DNA of 64,000 nucleotides from Ursus arctos (Eukaryota; Chordata; Mammalia; Carnivora; Ursidae). The stretch spans positions 70,575,975 to 70,639,974 of the forward strand of contig NW_026622808.1 in NCBI RefSeq assembly GCF_023065955.2, in the 5' to 3' direction. The position numbers and the translations under genes are program-made. Numbering within the stretch: position 1 is the stretch's first letter; each line of letters starts with the position of its first letter. Below the pieces are notes generated by a model. It saw nothing but the letters and a program-made list of their open reading frames with translations. It had not been told where the DNA came from and ran no database searches. Below are positions 34,320 to 45,269 of the stretch, in pieces.

Positions 34320-35425
34320 GCCTCCACATGGGAACCCATCAACCTGCCCAATGCCAGGATCGCTTAGGCAGCGTATGGTGCATCTGCCTGGGACTCCCCA
34401 GTGCCCCTGCTGTCCTGGGCAGAGCCGCTAAATATCAACTTGGAGCAGCTGGCCATCGGCTCCTGCCAGCCTGGCCACGACTCACCCAGCCCTGCCACCC
34501 GCAGTGACTTGGCTCTTGGACTTGGCTGCGCCCTCAGACACCCTCCCTCGGATCTGGCAGCCCAGCCACAGCACGTTCACTCACGGCATGTTTGGACCTG
34601 GCCCTGTTTCGGGATGTCCTTCCTTGGCTGTGGCCATCCTATCATACTCAACAGCTGTAGGTAAGAAGCACCCACCCTGTTCCCCTCTATGACAGCACTC
34701 AGCCATCAAAAACCACCAACCAGGAGACCAAGGAGCATCACAGGAATGGTCATGATGGGGGTGCTAGGTGGAAGGTCACCACGCCACCCTGCACACGGCC
34801 AGCACTCACAACCCTATACGTGGTGGCTGTGGTGGACAGAATTGAAATGTCCACTAAACCAATAAATAAGAACAAAGGAAATAAATAAATGGACAAAATG
34901 GAAATGCCCATTGGAAGGATAAATAAAAGCAAAATTTAGAAAAAGGAAGGAATGGGTGAGGCAGGGTAAACAAGCTTGGGTTGGCAGGTTTGAATAATCT
35001 CAGAGCTCTGGGGCAGAGGGGGTCCTGCATCCAGGAGAAAAGAAAACAGTGGTTGTGTTAGATTGGGAAAATGAGGAATATTTCCGATTTCTCCTGGAAG
35101 AGAATTTAATGTAGAGGGAACTATAGCTGTATACTGCCTAATTAAGAAAAACAGCCCATTCATCCACTCTCCACCCCTCCATTCTCAGTCAAGCCCACCT
35201 GTTGGAGAAGGGGATTGGCCATTGTCACTTGGTTGCCATGGGAACACTCCCACCAGGGAAATGGTCAGTGCAGGGGGGAGGGGATGGGTGGACTCAACAC
35301 CACAGCATGGGCGTTCTCTGCCCTTTCTCTTCCAGCCTGGGGTGCCAAAGTAAGCAGCCAGCCAGCGAAAGGAGAAGGCTGCCCTCCCCTGATGCAAACA
35401 CCTGGGGCGCCTTGATGTCAGTGAC
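34320..35425. other. Unique sequence, no gene recognised
   Basis: Mixed composition, with AAATAAATAAATGG phrases at 34860-34930 that may be a small repeat scrap. No supported exon. Confidence 0.4.
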
Positions 35426-35951
35426 TATTGTAAAACGTAGATTTTATTATTATTCAAGTATTATCGTGAGGCCAACAGATCAGAAGATGATTGCCATTGA
35501 AAAGATAGCTTGTTATACTCCCTGATACCAAGAGGAGGGGCAGGCCACACCACACGGGGTCCCAGGGCAGCCCCAGGGCAGTCAGGAGGCTGCAGCTGAG
35601 GGAAGATGGACAAGAACAGTTACTGTCATGTCTTCCGGGAAGGAACAGGGGAAGAGGGTAATGGTTTGCAAAATTTCAGGGCCCTGGGGCAGAGGGCTAT
35701 TCGGAGTTGTCAGTACCTAGCCCTGGTGATTATGGCAGGTGGCTAGAAGCCCCCAAGTGTGAGAGCCTGATAGAGGAGGCGCGGCTGTGTGGACTCTGGA
35801 TTGATTGTCTTGTATGGGAAAAGACACGTTCAAAAATGGTCTTTTACTGTCTAGTACTTGGCTAAGCCTGGAAGGGGCAGTCCCTCTGGGGTCAGCACAG
35901 CCCCGAGATGTCAAAGCATCAGAAAATAAAGGCATAGTTAACACAGTGACT

Positions 35952-36165
35952 TGAGCCACAACCTTGGGAGTCTTTCTTAACCTCTTCCTCTCCCTCACCC
36001 CTTCTACTCAATCACCAAATCCGTGGGTGCTGCCTCCCACATCTCCCTAACCTGTTCACCGCCCCTCTTCCCAAGGCCACCAGCCTAGCCCCACACCCTC
36101 AGCTCTCCCTGGACTAACAACCTCCCGGTAATCCTCATTGTCACCTAGCATCCATTCACTGCCCC
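35952..36165 (+). repeat. L2 LINE fragment, sense
   Basis: TTGGGAGTCTTTCTTAACC, CCTCTCCCTCACCCCTTCTA, CAATCACCAAATCCGTGGGT, GCTGCCTCCCACATCTCCC and CTGGACTAACAACCTCCCGG follow the sense L2 order (ctcttcctctccctcac, caatcc-tcagcaaatcc, ctggattactgcaatagcctcc). It resumes at 36650 after an LTR. Confidence 0.65.
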
Positions 36166-36625
36166 TGCTCTTCTGCAGTGCGGCTCTGCTGTCCCACCCC
36201 CGGGAAGAGTGACCTGTTCCTGCACCCCCTTGAATCCAGGCGGCCCCCTGAGTGCTTCAGCAGATGGAATGTGGCAGAAGTGAAGCCATGCCAGTTCGGG
36301 ATGTAGCTCTTACGGCTTCTACTTCTGCTATGTGAGAAGTACAACCCCTCCTCCAACCCCCAGGGCCGAGCCCACCATATGTGAGAAGCTCAGGTGACAT
36401 AGGGGTGGCCTGGAGGGTGAGACCCTCCCTGGAGGAGAGGGAAAGGCCACCAGGGCACCAGATGCGAGATGAAGAACCTGGCACCCACCCCCACGACAGG
36501 CAGCCCAGACGAACCATCCAGCCTTCCCAGATTTCTGACCCACAGAACTGTGAGCAAAATAAAATGGCAGTTTAAGAGCTCTCGGTTTGGGGGTACTTTG
36601 TTAGACAGCAGTAGATTGCTGGAAC
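36166..36625 (+). mobile_element. Solitary LTR-type element inserted in L2
   Basis: Recognisable parts: TGGAATGTGGCAGAAGTGAA, CTATGTGAGAAGTACAACCC, CCAGATTTCTGACCCACAGA, ACTGTGAGCAAAATAAAATGG and GGGGTACTTTGTTAGACAGC. This is the layout of an old ERVL/MaLR-type LTR whose polyadenylation region includes 'actgtgag-aataaa'. The exact family is not assigned. It is noncoding and related to the element at 58460. Confidence 0.5.
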
Positions 36626-36649
36626 GTGACCCAACTGCCAGCAACATCT

Positions 36650-36895
36650 TTTTAAAATGGAAACCGGATATACCACTGCCCAACTTAAAGTTCTCCAACG
36701 GCTTCTTATAAAATCTAAACATCTCACCATGCTGCAAGGCTCTGAGGAGTCGGCCCCCTGCCCCCCCCCAACCCCGTCTCCTGGGGGCTCCAGCCACATA
36801 GGCCTCCTCCAGTTCATACAGCACATTCCTGTTCACCTGCCCTGCGGTGGCGTGCCACCCCCCATCCTGGTCTCCGCTCAGATGTCAATCCTTCT
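36650..36895 (+). repeat. L2 LINE fragment, sense (continuation)
   Basis: AACTTAAAGTTCTCCAACGG, ATCTCACCATGCTGCAAGGC, CTCTGAGGAGTCGGCCCCCTG, CCTCCTCCAGTTCATACAGC and GTCTCCGCTCAGATGTCAAT are sense L2 phrases that continue from the 35952 fragment, which shows that the LTR between them inserted into one L2 copy. Confidence 0.65.
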
Positions 36896-36900
36896 ACCCC

Positions 36901-37860
36901 GCTAGGATGGCTTCTATCAAAACAACAGACAACAGCAAGTGTTGGAAGGATGTGGGGAAATTGGAACCCTTGTGCCCTGTTGGTGAGAATGTAAAATGGT
37001 GCAGCTGCTGCTGACCACAGCATTGTGGTTCCTCAAAAAATTAAAATATAGTTACCATATGGCCCACCACCAATTCCACCTCTGGGTAAATACGCAAAAG
37101 AACTGAAAGCAGGAACGTGAAGAGGCATTTGTACCCCCGGGTTCAGAGCAGCGTTGTTTGCAGCAGTCAAGAGGTGAAAGCAACCCAGGTGTCCATCGAC
37201 AGATGCATGGATAAACGAGATGTGGTTACCCACACAAAGGAACGGTATTCAGTTTTTAAAAGGGAGGAAATTCTGGGGCGCCTGGGTGGCACAGCGGTTA
37301 AGCGTCTGCCTTCGGCTCAGGGCGTGATCCCGGCGGTCTGGGATTGAGCCCCACATCAGGCTCCTCCGCTATGAGCCTGCTTCTTCCTCTCCCACTCCCC
37401 CTGCTTGTGTTCCCTCTCTCACTGGCTGTCTCTATCTCTGTCAAATAAATAAATAAAATCTTTAAAAAAAAAATAAAAAAATAAAAAAAAATAAAAGGGA
37501 GGAAATTCTGACACGGGCTACAGCGCGGATGAACCTTGAAGACGTTATGCTCAGTGAAAGAAGCCAGTCAAATACTGTCTGATTCCACGTCCACGAGGTG
37601 CCTAGAGGAGTTAAACTCACTGGGACGGAAAGTAGAGTGGTGGCTGCCAGGGGCTCCAGGGAGGGCAATGGGAAGTCAGCGTGCAGCAGGCACAGAATTC
37701 CAGTTTGGGAAGATGAAGAGTTCTGAAGATGGATAGTGGGGATGGCTGCACAACAGGGTGAATGTGCTTAATGCCACTGAACTATACACCTAAAAATGAC
37801 TAAAATGGTAAATATTATGTTCTATATATTTTATCACGATAAAAAAATGCCAAAAAAAAT
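36901..37860 (+). mobile_element. L1 3' end, sense, split by a SINE
   Basis: CAAGTGTTGGAAGGATGTGG, GTAAAATGGTGCAGCTGCTG, ATAGTTACCATATGGCCCAC, GTCCATCGACAGATGCATGG and, after the SINE, AACCTTGAAGACGTTATGCT, AGTGAAAGAAGCCAGTCAAA and GAACTATACACCTAAAAATG complete the ORF2 tail and 3' UTR. Frames are broken. Confidence 0.8.
37276..37492 (+). mobile_element. CAN SINE, sense, young, with perfect 18-bp TSD
   Basis: Full-length copy: GGGCGCCTGGGTGGCACAGC, CGTGATCCCGGCGGTCTGGG, B-box region GGATTGAGCCCCACATCAGG, GAGCCTGCTTCTTCCTCTCC, CAAATAAATAAATAAAATC and an A-rich tail with TAAAAAA interruptions. The TSD AAAAGGGAGGAAATTCTG is perfect (37258-37275 and 37493-37510), so the insertion is recent. Confidence 0.97.
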
Positions 37861-37917
37861 GTCATTTTCTCAGAGAGGTCTTCCATGGCCACCCGATCTA
37901 GATTCCGCCCTTTCCAG

Positions 37918-38065
37918 ATCTTCATAACTGTTTATTGAGCACACAGTCTACGCCAGGCACTTTGTCAAGTGAGGGAGATCAAACACATGAGGACCTGCTC
38001 TTGGGGCCAACATTCTCATGGAGGAAAACAGGCAACAGGCAAGTAACCTGGGTAATTACTGGCTT
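37918..38065 (-). repeat. L2 3' end fragment, antisense
   Basis: AACTGTTTATTGAGCACACA, TCTACGCCAGGCACTTTGTC, and CATTCTCATGGAGGAAAACA follow the antisense L2 3' end (tttattgagcacctactatgtgccaggcac, ttctagtgggggagaca). Confidence 0.65.
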
Positions 38066-38094
38066 TGACCGATGTCGTTGAGACAATAAAAACA

Positions 38095-38290
38095 GTGATG
38101 TGTTACTGAATTGCACGCCCGGCGTGACCCTTGCTCCACTTTTCACGACCTGTGTATCTTGGGCAAGTTGCTGAATCTCCCTGTGCCTCAGCCTCCCCCC
38201 TTGAACACGGAGATGATCATGCCCTCCTCATGGCATGGAAGGAAGAGTTGAATGAGATTGCACCTACTCCTCCCCGAATGAGTAATTCCA
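38095..38290 (+). repeat. MIR SINE, sense
   Basis: CTCCACTTTTCACGACCTGT, GTATCTTGGGCAAGTTGCTG, AATCTCCCTGTGCCTCAGCC, and GATGATCATGCCCTCCTCAT are sense MIR in order. Confidence 0.8.
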
Positions 38291-38299
38291 ACAATGTGC

Positions 38300-39900
38300 T
38301 GCATTGAACTTGCTGGCTAAATGCCCAGTGAACTGGCCTCACCATCTCTCTCTCAAAGGGTCAAGCCCATCAACTCACTGCTTCATTGCCCAAACCACGG
38401 GGAGGGGGTGCACAGCTGGAAGGTCAGCAGGATGGCTGAGACCACCATGGTGGGTGGTGGGGACACGGCGGGGGAACAGGGAGCCCTGCTGGGTGGCAGG
38501 GATGGCTCCACACAGGTGAGTGCTGGAGGAAGGCTGGAGGAGGGCTCTCCGGGCAGGCAGGGAGAACCGGGCAGGGCCCTGTTTCAGCGGATTTGGGGCT
38601 TTGAGGGCAGAACTGAGACCCAGGGAAACAAGCTTCCTGCTGTCTTCAGTTTGTGCTCCTGCATCTGGGAAACAAAACAGAAGGTACATAAATTCGATCT
38701 ATTGGTGCTATCTGTAGTTGGTGAAACAAAAAGTAGAAGTGTACAGTTACCCCTCAGCGTTAGGAAGAGAAGCAAGATAGGGACCAACAACAGTGGCACA
38801 CACAGGTGGATGGGGAAGGTAGCTGCCGGGAGAGAGCCGAATCCTCCTCCGACTGCGGGACACAGCCAGGGATGTAATGTAATGTAATTAAGCCTGCTTA
38901 GGACATTTCCACAGCTTAGGGAGTTAAGAGGATTCCTTCAAGGGAGAGAAAAGGTGGGTCAGAGTGGGGACCAATTGCTCCTAAATCCTCTATCCAATTT
39001 GAATTTGTAATTGTTTCACTCTGATAAAAAAAAAATAATCCAAAGTTGTTTTAAAATATTTTAGCAGCTCATGATAAACAAAGGTTGGAAGTTTTGTTTG
39101 GAGTGTTGTATCTATGGAGCCCTGCCCCACACCTGGTACCTCACCTTCCTTCTTGTTCACCCCTCAGAAACCCCGGGGTTTGAAGAGACCCTATCAGAGG
39201 CAAGGGAATAGGCAGTGTTCTGGAGTCCTGGAGTGACTTACCAAGGCTGGGAAGGGATGGAGCTGGGGTTGGACCCAGGCAAGAAGGGAGGCCATTCTTA
39301 GCCTGAAATGGGACCAGTGGTCTTCCCTGATGGCAGTGCCAAGGGGAAGGGCCTCATGTGTCTCATCCCCTGCTGTGTTCAAGGCCTTCCAGTGCTCTAG
39401 AAAGATAAACGTACTGACCCTGCCAGCCTGTTGAGAGCCTCCTGTTTACCACCTTCTCCCACACCTGCCGGCAGGGTCACACAATTTACTGTTCTAATTA
39501 CAGGCTGTTTCCCTTCCGAAAGCCTTGCCCCTTTCGGGGAGAGAAGCTGCCTTTAGGACAGGAGGCCTCCTCTCTTCTGCTCATGTGTCTGGCATAAAGC
39601 ATAAGGGCAGGACTCAGAATGGACTTCCTGACAGGGTCCTGCGGCCACTCAACAAGTCATTGGCCCACAAGGTCACTGCCTGGCTGCAGGATTGGGCCCT
39701 TTTTAGCACCATGGAGTGAATAGCTCCACGGCTGCTTTCTCCCTCCTCTACCTCCAGGCCCAGGGCAGGGGTCAGCTCCCTAGAAATAGGGAGCCAGGAC
39801 CCCTGCAAGGGAAACACAAGACAAAGAAAATCCAAGCCTTGTTACATTCCATTCTCTGAAGCAGATGTGTTCAATAGAAATAAGATTTTCTAGCAGCCAC
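38300..39900. other. Unique sequence, no gene recognised
   Basis: The longest plus frame (38321-38887) is Gly/Arg-rich without motifs and is opposed by a 104-codon minus frame. A GGGTGGTGGGGAC-rich patch lies near 38450. Residues 39470-39520 (ACAATTTACTGTTCTAATTA) are AT-rich and nonrepetitive but too short to call. Confidence 0.4.
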
Positions 39901-39918
39901 ATTAAAAAAAGAAACATA

Positions 39919-40127
39919 GGGGTGCCTGGGCAGCTCAGTCGGTTAAGCGTCTGCCTTCGGCTCAGGTCATGATCTCAGGGTCCTGGGATTGAGTCCCACA
40001 TTGGGCTCCCTGCTCGGCGGGGAGTCTGCTTCTCCCTCTGCCTGTTGCTCCCCCTGTTCATGCTCTCTCTCTCTGTAAAATAAATAAAATAGCTAAAAAA
40101 AAAAAAAAAAAGAAAGAAAAAGAAAGA
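39919..40127 (+). mobile_element. CAN SINE, sense, older head variant
   Basis: Head GGGGTGCCTGGGCAGCTCAG, TCATGATCTCAGGGTCCTGG, GGATTGAGTCCCACATTGGG, GGGAGTCTGCTTCTCCCTCT, tail AAATAAATAAAATAGC with poly(A) and GAAA repeats. TSD AAAGAAACAT-G occurs at about 39908-39918 and 40127-40137. Confidence 0.92.
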
Positions 40128-40469
40128 AAGAAACATGGAACAGGTAAGATTTATTTTAATAGTATGCATACATGCGAAACATTATCATCTTAACATATAG
40201 TTAGTATAAAAATTACCAGAAAACTGTTTTATATTCTTTCTGTGTGTGTGCTAAGTCTTCAAAATCTGGTGTGTATTTTACACACTGACAGCACATTCTC
40301 AGTTCAGACGAACCAGACGAAGCATTTACACTCGATGCTGTATCACAGAACAAAATAGACAGCATCTCACAAAATGTATATTCTAGTGGGGGAGAAAGAA
40401 CGTAGATGCAGGTATAGGCATACGTGTACATATAGATGACAGATATAGATACATATATGGTTCAGTGGA

Positions 40470-41275
40470 TGATTCCTGCTATGAAGAAAAATTGACTAGA
40501 ATAGCCAAATAGTGAGTGAGGAGGACGTGAGAGGTGGCATTTGAGCATAATCTGAAGGGAACAAAAGGAATAGCAGGTGCAAAGGCCCCGAGACAGGAAA
40601 GTCCATGGTGTACTCAAGGTGGTCAGTTGGCGGAAACAGAACAAGTAAGTGGAGTAGGCAGGAGATAAATCTGTGGAGGTCAGGGCCAGGTCAGTTAGGG
40701 TCTTGTAGGCTAGGGGAGGAACCTTGGCTCTATTTTGAATGAGACTGGAAACCACTGCAGGGTTTTGAGCAGGGGCGTGATGTGGTCTAGACTACATTTT
40801 GCAGCAGGCACTATGGTTGCTGAGTAGACAGTAGACTGAAAAGGATAAGGACGAGGCAGGAAACGAGTGCAGAGGGCATGACTGTAATGATCAGATGGGA
40901 CACTCTGGTGGCTTGGACCAGGATGATGGCAGCAGAAGGGGTGAGAACTGGCGGGTGGTTAGAAGATGGAGCCATAGGACTTTTGGATGAACTGGATGTA
41001 ATGTGTGTGAGAAAGAGCAAAGGATGTCTCCAAGATTTTTAGCCCAGCCTCAGAAAGGAGGGAATAGGTCCTCACTGATATGGGAAGACTGGGAAGAGCA
41101 GATTTGGAAGAGGGAGAGGGTGCATCACCAGGAAGGAGCTCAGTTTAGGCCATGTTGAGTTTGCAATGCCTACTGGACACCCAGGTGAAGGTGTCAGAGA
41201 GCTGATATAACTCTGGAGGTTGGGGAGAAATGAGAGTTAGAGAAGTTCATCTGTGAGTCATCAGGTTACAGTTGG
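40470..41275 (-). repeat. L2 LINE 3' region, antisense, long copy
   Basis: About 800 bp of continuous antisense L2: AGCAGGTGCAAAGGCCCCGA, CAGTTAGGGTCTTGTAGGCT, GAAACCACTGCAGGGTTTTG, AGCAGGGGCGTGATGTGGTC, GGTGGCTTGGACCAGGATGA, TTGAGTTTGCAATGCCTACT, and GTGAGTCATCAGG. One of the longest L2 relics here. Minus-strand frames of 69-97 codons inside it are relics of nothing functional. Confidence 0.85.
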
Positions 41276-41639
41276 CATTGAGTCCTGAGGTTTTCTCTGG
41301 GTAGGTTCTGTATGATTCTTGTAGGAACCTCAATGGAATAGAAGTTCCACAAGGGAGAGCAAAGGACCAACAAAGCCTGGCTTACCCGTAGGGAATGTAA
41401 GGTGAATGTGGCCAGCCAGATGATTCCTTGTTGGGCTGAAATAGCTAAGCCTTTCTGCAAAGTCCCTGAGACAGAAAAGGTCACTCAGCCACTGGATACA
41501 GACTGCTCTGAGAAGGGCAAGATTTTGGGTGAGCTCTCTGTGACTTAGGCCAACCTCAAAGGAGTTGACAGCCAAAGGTCATGTGCTGTCCATCCTCAGA
41601 GTGGGGAGGACTACTGGCCATTGTCATTAGGCAGAGCAG

Positions 41640-41745
41640 TGCCTTGGAAACAATGAGTCAATTCTGCAGGTGGGAACACAGACACAGAGAGGTGAAGTGA
41701 CATGGGCAAAGTCACTATGGGCAGCACCTTACTCTGCTCCAGTGC
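41640..41745 (-). repeat. MIR fragment, antisense
   Basis: GGTGGGAACACAGACACAGA, GAGGTGAAGTGACATGGGCA and AAGTCACTATGGGCAGC match antisense MIR. Confidence 0.65.
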
Positions 41746-41939
41746 CAGGCACCAGAGGCTGGAAAGTCTGCCAGGAAGCTCCCAGCCTTGGGCTTGGCAC
41801 TGGTCAGGCATGAATAAATCCTCATAGCCCCCAGGAGAATGGAATTTTGTCTGTGCCTTTTCAAATAAAAAAATGTCTTTTCATAGCTAATATACAAACC
41901 AGGTAAGAATTCAAATCACAGCAATAACAATTATGATTA

Positions 41940-42110
41940 CAGCTAGTATTTATCGAGGAAGCAGCTAAGTGCTTTACCAACATTATTGCATGCAATCCTT
42001 GTAACAGCCCTAGGAGCAGACCATTACTCTTATTCCTGTTTTATAGTTGAGGATGCTGAGGTGAGAGTGGGAAGACCCTTGCCCAGGCTTCCTTGGCTAA
42101 GTGTTGAGCC
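41940..42110 (-). repeat. MIR SINE, antisense
   Basis: CAGCTAGTATTTATCGAGGA, AGCTAAGTGCTTTACCAACA, CAATCCTTGTAACAGCCCTA, CTTATTCCTGTTTTATAGTT, GAGGATGCTGAGGTGAGAGT are antisense MIR in order. Confidence 0.8.
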
Positions 42111-42337
42111 CTGGCAGCCTGGAACAAAGCCCAGTCACTACAAAGGGGTACATGGTGGACAGCTTATCTCCCCTGTGAGTCTCTTCTGCAGAGACCATCA
42201 GCTGCTGACTTCCTGCTCTCTGTGCACATTGCAGCACATCCCACACCTTTTTCCCTGGACTTTGTCCCACTCAGAGGGAGCACGAGTTCACACCAGCTTG
42301 TCCTTTGTTTCTCTTACCAGCACCCACCCCACTTGAG

Positions 42338-42400
42338 AGAAAACCAAGCTTCAGACAGCGAGGCTAGTCACTCAGGGTTACAGAGCGGAGGCTGGGGGCT
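42338..42400 (-). repeat. MIR fragment, antisense
   Basis: AAACCAAGCTTCAGACAGCG, CTAGTCACTCAGGGTTACAG and AGCGGAGGCTGGGGGC resemble the antisense MIR core. Confidence 0.45.
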
Positions 42401-42554
42401 GAGCTCCTGGAGCTGCATTCTCTGCTTTCCCCATTTCCCCCAGCAGCCTCCAGAGCCGCCAGACCCCCTCACCCTTCCCCCACCAGCCAGCCCCGTGCTC
42501 CCAGTCCCTTCCCCCTCCCCAGTCCCCGGTTCATTTTTCCCTTTTAGGGCATTA

Positions 42555-42755
42555 AGCACAGAAGTATTAAAAGGGATTGTTCAGGCCAGTTAATTAGCTT
42601 GGAAGAGGCCTCTGCGGCAGCCCAGGTCACGGCCATCCACCTCTCTTTATTAGCCGAATTGATGGAGACAGCAGGGCCCAGATGGGAATAAATTGAATCC
42701 AATGGCAAAGAGGCTCTTGTGCAAGCTATTAACGGGGAGAGAGCAGGCCTCACAC
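42555..42755. promoter_or_regulatory. Candidate conserved noncoding element
   Basis: A short nonrepetitive island with CAGTTAATTAGCTTGG, CTCTTTATTAGCCGAATTG, GGGAATAAATTGAATCC and GCAAGCTATTAACGG, that is, several TAAT-type homeodomain cores at irregular spacing. No long frame or repeat signature. Regulatory function is inferred from texture only. Confidence 0.3.
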
Positions 42756-43119
42756 TTTACTCACCAGCTTTTTTATAACACTTTTCTTCTGCCACTGCCA
42801 GACACTTCCAGATGCCCACTCAGCAAGGCCCCCAATGGGGGGAGCAGCTGGGTTCCAGGAGAGCTCCACCTGTGCCCTAAAGTCCAGCCATGGGTTGCAG
42901 GGCAGCAAGGGGTGCCAACCCCAACGAATGAGTGAGGGACCTGCTAACCCCCAAGTATAGAGGCCTCACCACAAAGCCAGAGTTCCTGGACCCCACCTGA
43001 CTGAGATTGCAAAGGCCCAGGGAGCCAGCATCCCTTGCCTTTGGGGGAGAGGCGCAGCTTTGGCACACACATACACTCACTTGTCCTCCTGGCACCATGC
43101 TTAGGAGGCGTCTATTTCT

Positions 43120-43400
43120 CCCCCCTCCATGATGGGCAACAGAATTGGGGCCCAGAGAGGGTGAGATACTTGTCCGGGTGGCACAGCCAGGAGAGATGGA
43201 GCAAGGCACTGACAGTAGCCACTGGCATGTCATGTGTGCCTGCTGTGGGTCAGGACTTCCTCTTCCCTAACAGCTTTGGGAGGGAGTGCTAACTGTCACC
43301 CCCACGCTGCAGAGGAGAAAAATGCTCACGGAGAAGCTTGAGGACTTGAACAAAGTCACTCAGCGATAGGGGTAGAGCTGGTTCAGTGGCCAGTGCCTGG
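43120..43400 (-). repeat. Two MIR fragments, antisense, in tandem
   Basis: The first (about 43128-43195) has GGGCAACAGAATTGGGGCCC and GAGAGGGTGAGATACTTGTC. The second (about 43290-43395) has CCCCACGCTGCAGAGGAGAA and AACAAAGTCACTCAGCGATA. Both are diverged antisense MIR cores. Confidence 0.55.
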
Positions 43401-43529
43401 GCCAGAGTGCTACGCTGGTCTTTCAGCACCCTGGACAGGGCTCAGCTTTGCCCGGGGACTGAGACACTGCCAAGCCCAGGTGGAACTTGCCTTTCAGGAT
43501 GACAAGCTTCAGATGATAGCCGCTCCCTG

Positions 43530-43539
43530 GCGCGCGTGT

Positions 43540-43573
<34 letters not shown>
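43530..43573. repeat. (CA)n microsatellite
   Basis: GCGCGCGTG followed by about 18 CA units. Confidence 0.95.
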
Positions 43574-43574
<1 letters not shown>

Positions 43575-44559
43575 CACGCACTACTCCTGCTACGTCCACT
43601 TCCTCCTCACTTTTCTAGAATGTGCCAGCCTGTTCCTGCCTCAGAAGCAGGAAGGAGGGTCTTCCTTTTGTAGCCCCCGCTGCCAAGTGCACCCACTCCC
43701 CTCCCCCTACTGTCAGACAACCCCTCCCCCAGGTGAGAGAGAACAGAGGAGAGGGTCACATCCAGGGATTCTGGACTTTCTCCCAGGAAAGCAGCTGGGG
43801 GTGCTCCTCTTGGGCACTGGGCCAGCAGGGTTAATTGCTCATACAATTTCAGCTTGCACAGGGGCCTCATTCATTACCGAGAAGCATTTCCTTGGGAGTG
43901 TTTACAAACCACCTGGAAAACCAGCGACAAAGAACCGACTCCCCACATTTTCCAACCAGCTTCCCACAGAAGACAGAACCAGTGATTGAGGGCAGATGGA
44001 GTCCAGAGCTGATGAGGGACTGGGGGGAGGGAGGGAGATTTCTGCTCCAAAGACAGCTGACCCCAGCAGGGACAGGGGGCTGCCTTAAGAACAAGAGCAT
44101 CTTGATTTCCTCAACCAGGGGCTGTATTTTGGATAATGGTTTGGATGAGACAGAAGAATGGTGCTTGTCCAGTTCAGCTGTGGTGGGGGAGGGGGCAGAA
44201 AAATAGCAGGGAGGCAAGGAGGGGGCAGACATGAGCCTCAGGAAATGGACTACGTACATATTAGAGGTCACTGAGGCACATAGGACACTCCCCTCCCACC
44301 AGACCTTGTCATGGCCACTCTCCATAGGACATCACCCTGTCCTCAGACTGCTGATCAAACTCAGTAGGTATACCAACACCTGTCTGAATTCCACTGGATC
44401 AGGAAACGGGAAAAGAAAAGGGACATGGAGGGAGGGGAGAGACAAGGAGAGTGTGGAAAGGAATGGAGGAAAGCCTCTGTCCCTGCTAGTGAAGGGCATA
44501 CTGTGGAACCACTCTGAATCATGATTGACCGTTCTCATCCCTGAAGCTCACTCCCACAG

Positions 44560-45125
44560 CCCCCAGAATCATGTGCCCCAGGAAATATGTCTACGGAAGC
44601 TCACAGCAGCATCGTTTTTAGACAGAAAAAAAAAATCTTGGAAGCAATCCATATGTCCACCCTCATTAGAATGGACAAATAAATAATGGTATATTCAACC
44701 AATGGAATTCCATACAATACTGAAAGGTGATGATTGCTGATTGATCTGTGGGTGCACACACCAGTGTGAAAGAATCTCAGAAACAATGTCACCCAAGGGA
44801 ATGAAGTCACAGAAGAATGCACAAGTCTGATTTCATTTATACAAAGTTTTTTTTTTTTTTAAGGAAAACCTAAACAATATGTTGTTCGGGGTGTATTCAT
44901 AGGTGCTACAATACACAGGGGTGATTAATACAAACTCGACAATAGTGGTTATGGGTTGGAGAGTAGGAGGCATGAGCAGGGAGGGCGCACAGAGGATGCT
45001 AAAATCTGGGCATATTCTATACATTATACACTCACTTTAGTATTCTTTAAACCACACATATACATTTTACACACTTGAATGTGTGATATAGTCCATAATA
45101 AAAAAAATTTAATAAGAAAAAATAT
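44560..45125 (+). repeat. Old L1 3' end, sense
   Basis: TATGTCTACGGAAGCTCACA, CAATCCATATGTCCACCCTC, TGGTATATTCAACCAATGGA, TTTCATTTATACAAAG, GTGGTTATGGGTTGGAGAGT and ACACTTGAATGTGTGATATA follow the L1 ORF2 tail and 3' UTR. Strongly diverged, noncoding. Confidence 0.6.
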
Positions 45126-45216
45126 AAAACCGGGGGTGGTTTGAAGAAGAGTCACTACCAGAAGGGAAAGGAGCAGCGGAGAGGAAATGACAGAGACAGA
45201 GCCCAAGAACCACAAG

Positions 45217-45267
<51 letters not shown>
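45217..45267. repeat. (CA)n microsatellite
   Basis: About 25 uninterrupted CA units. Frames through it read as Cys-Val repeats and are artefacts. Confidence 0.97.
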
Positions 45268-45268
<1 letters not shown>

Positions 45269-45269
45269 T

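Noticed and set aside
36166..36625. LTR-type elements as part of an endogenous provirus
   Set aside because: No internal retroviral gene sequence or matching second LTR is seen nearby; they are solitary noncoding remnants.
37276..37340. tRNA-like head of CAN SINEs as tRNA genes
   Set aside because: Only the promoter half with A/B-box-like motifs is retained and no acceptor stem or cloverleaf closes; these are SINE heads.
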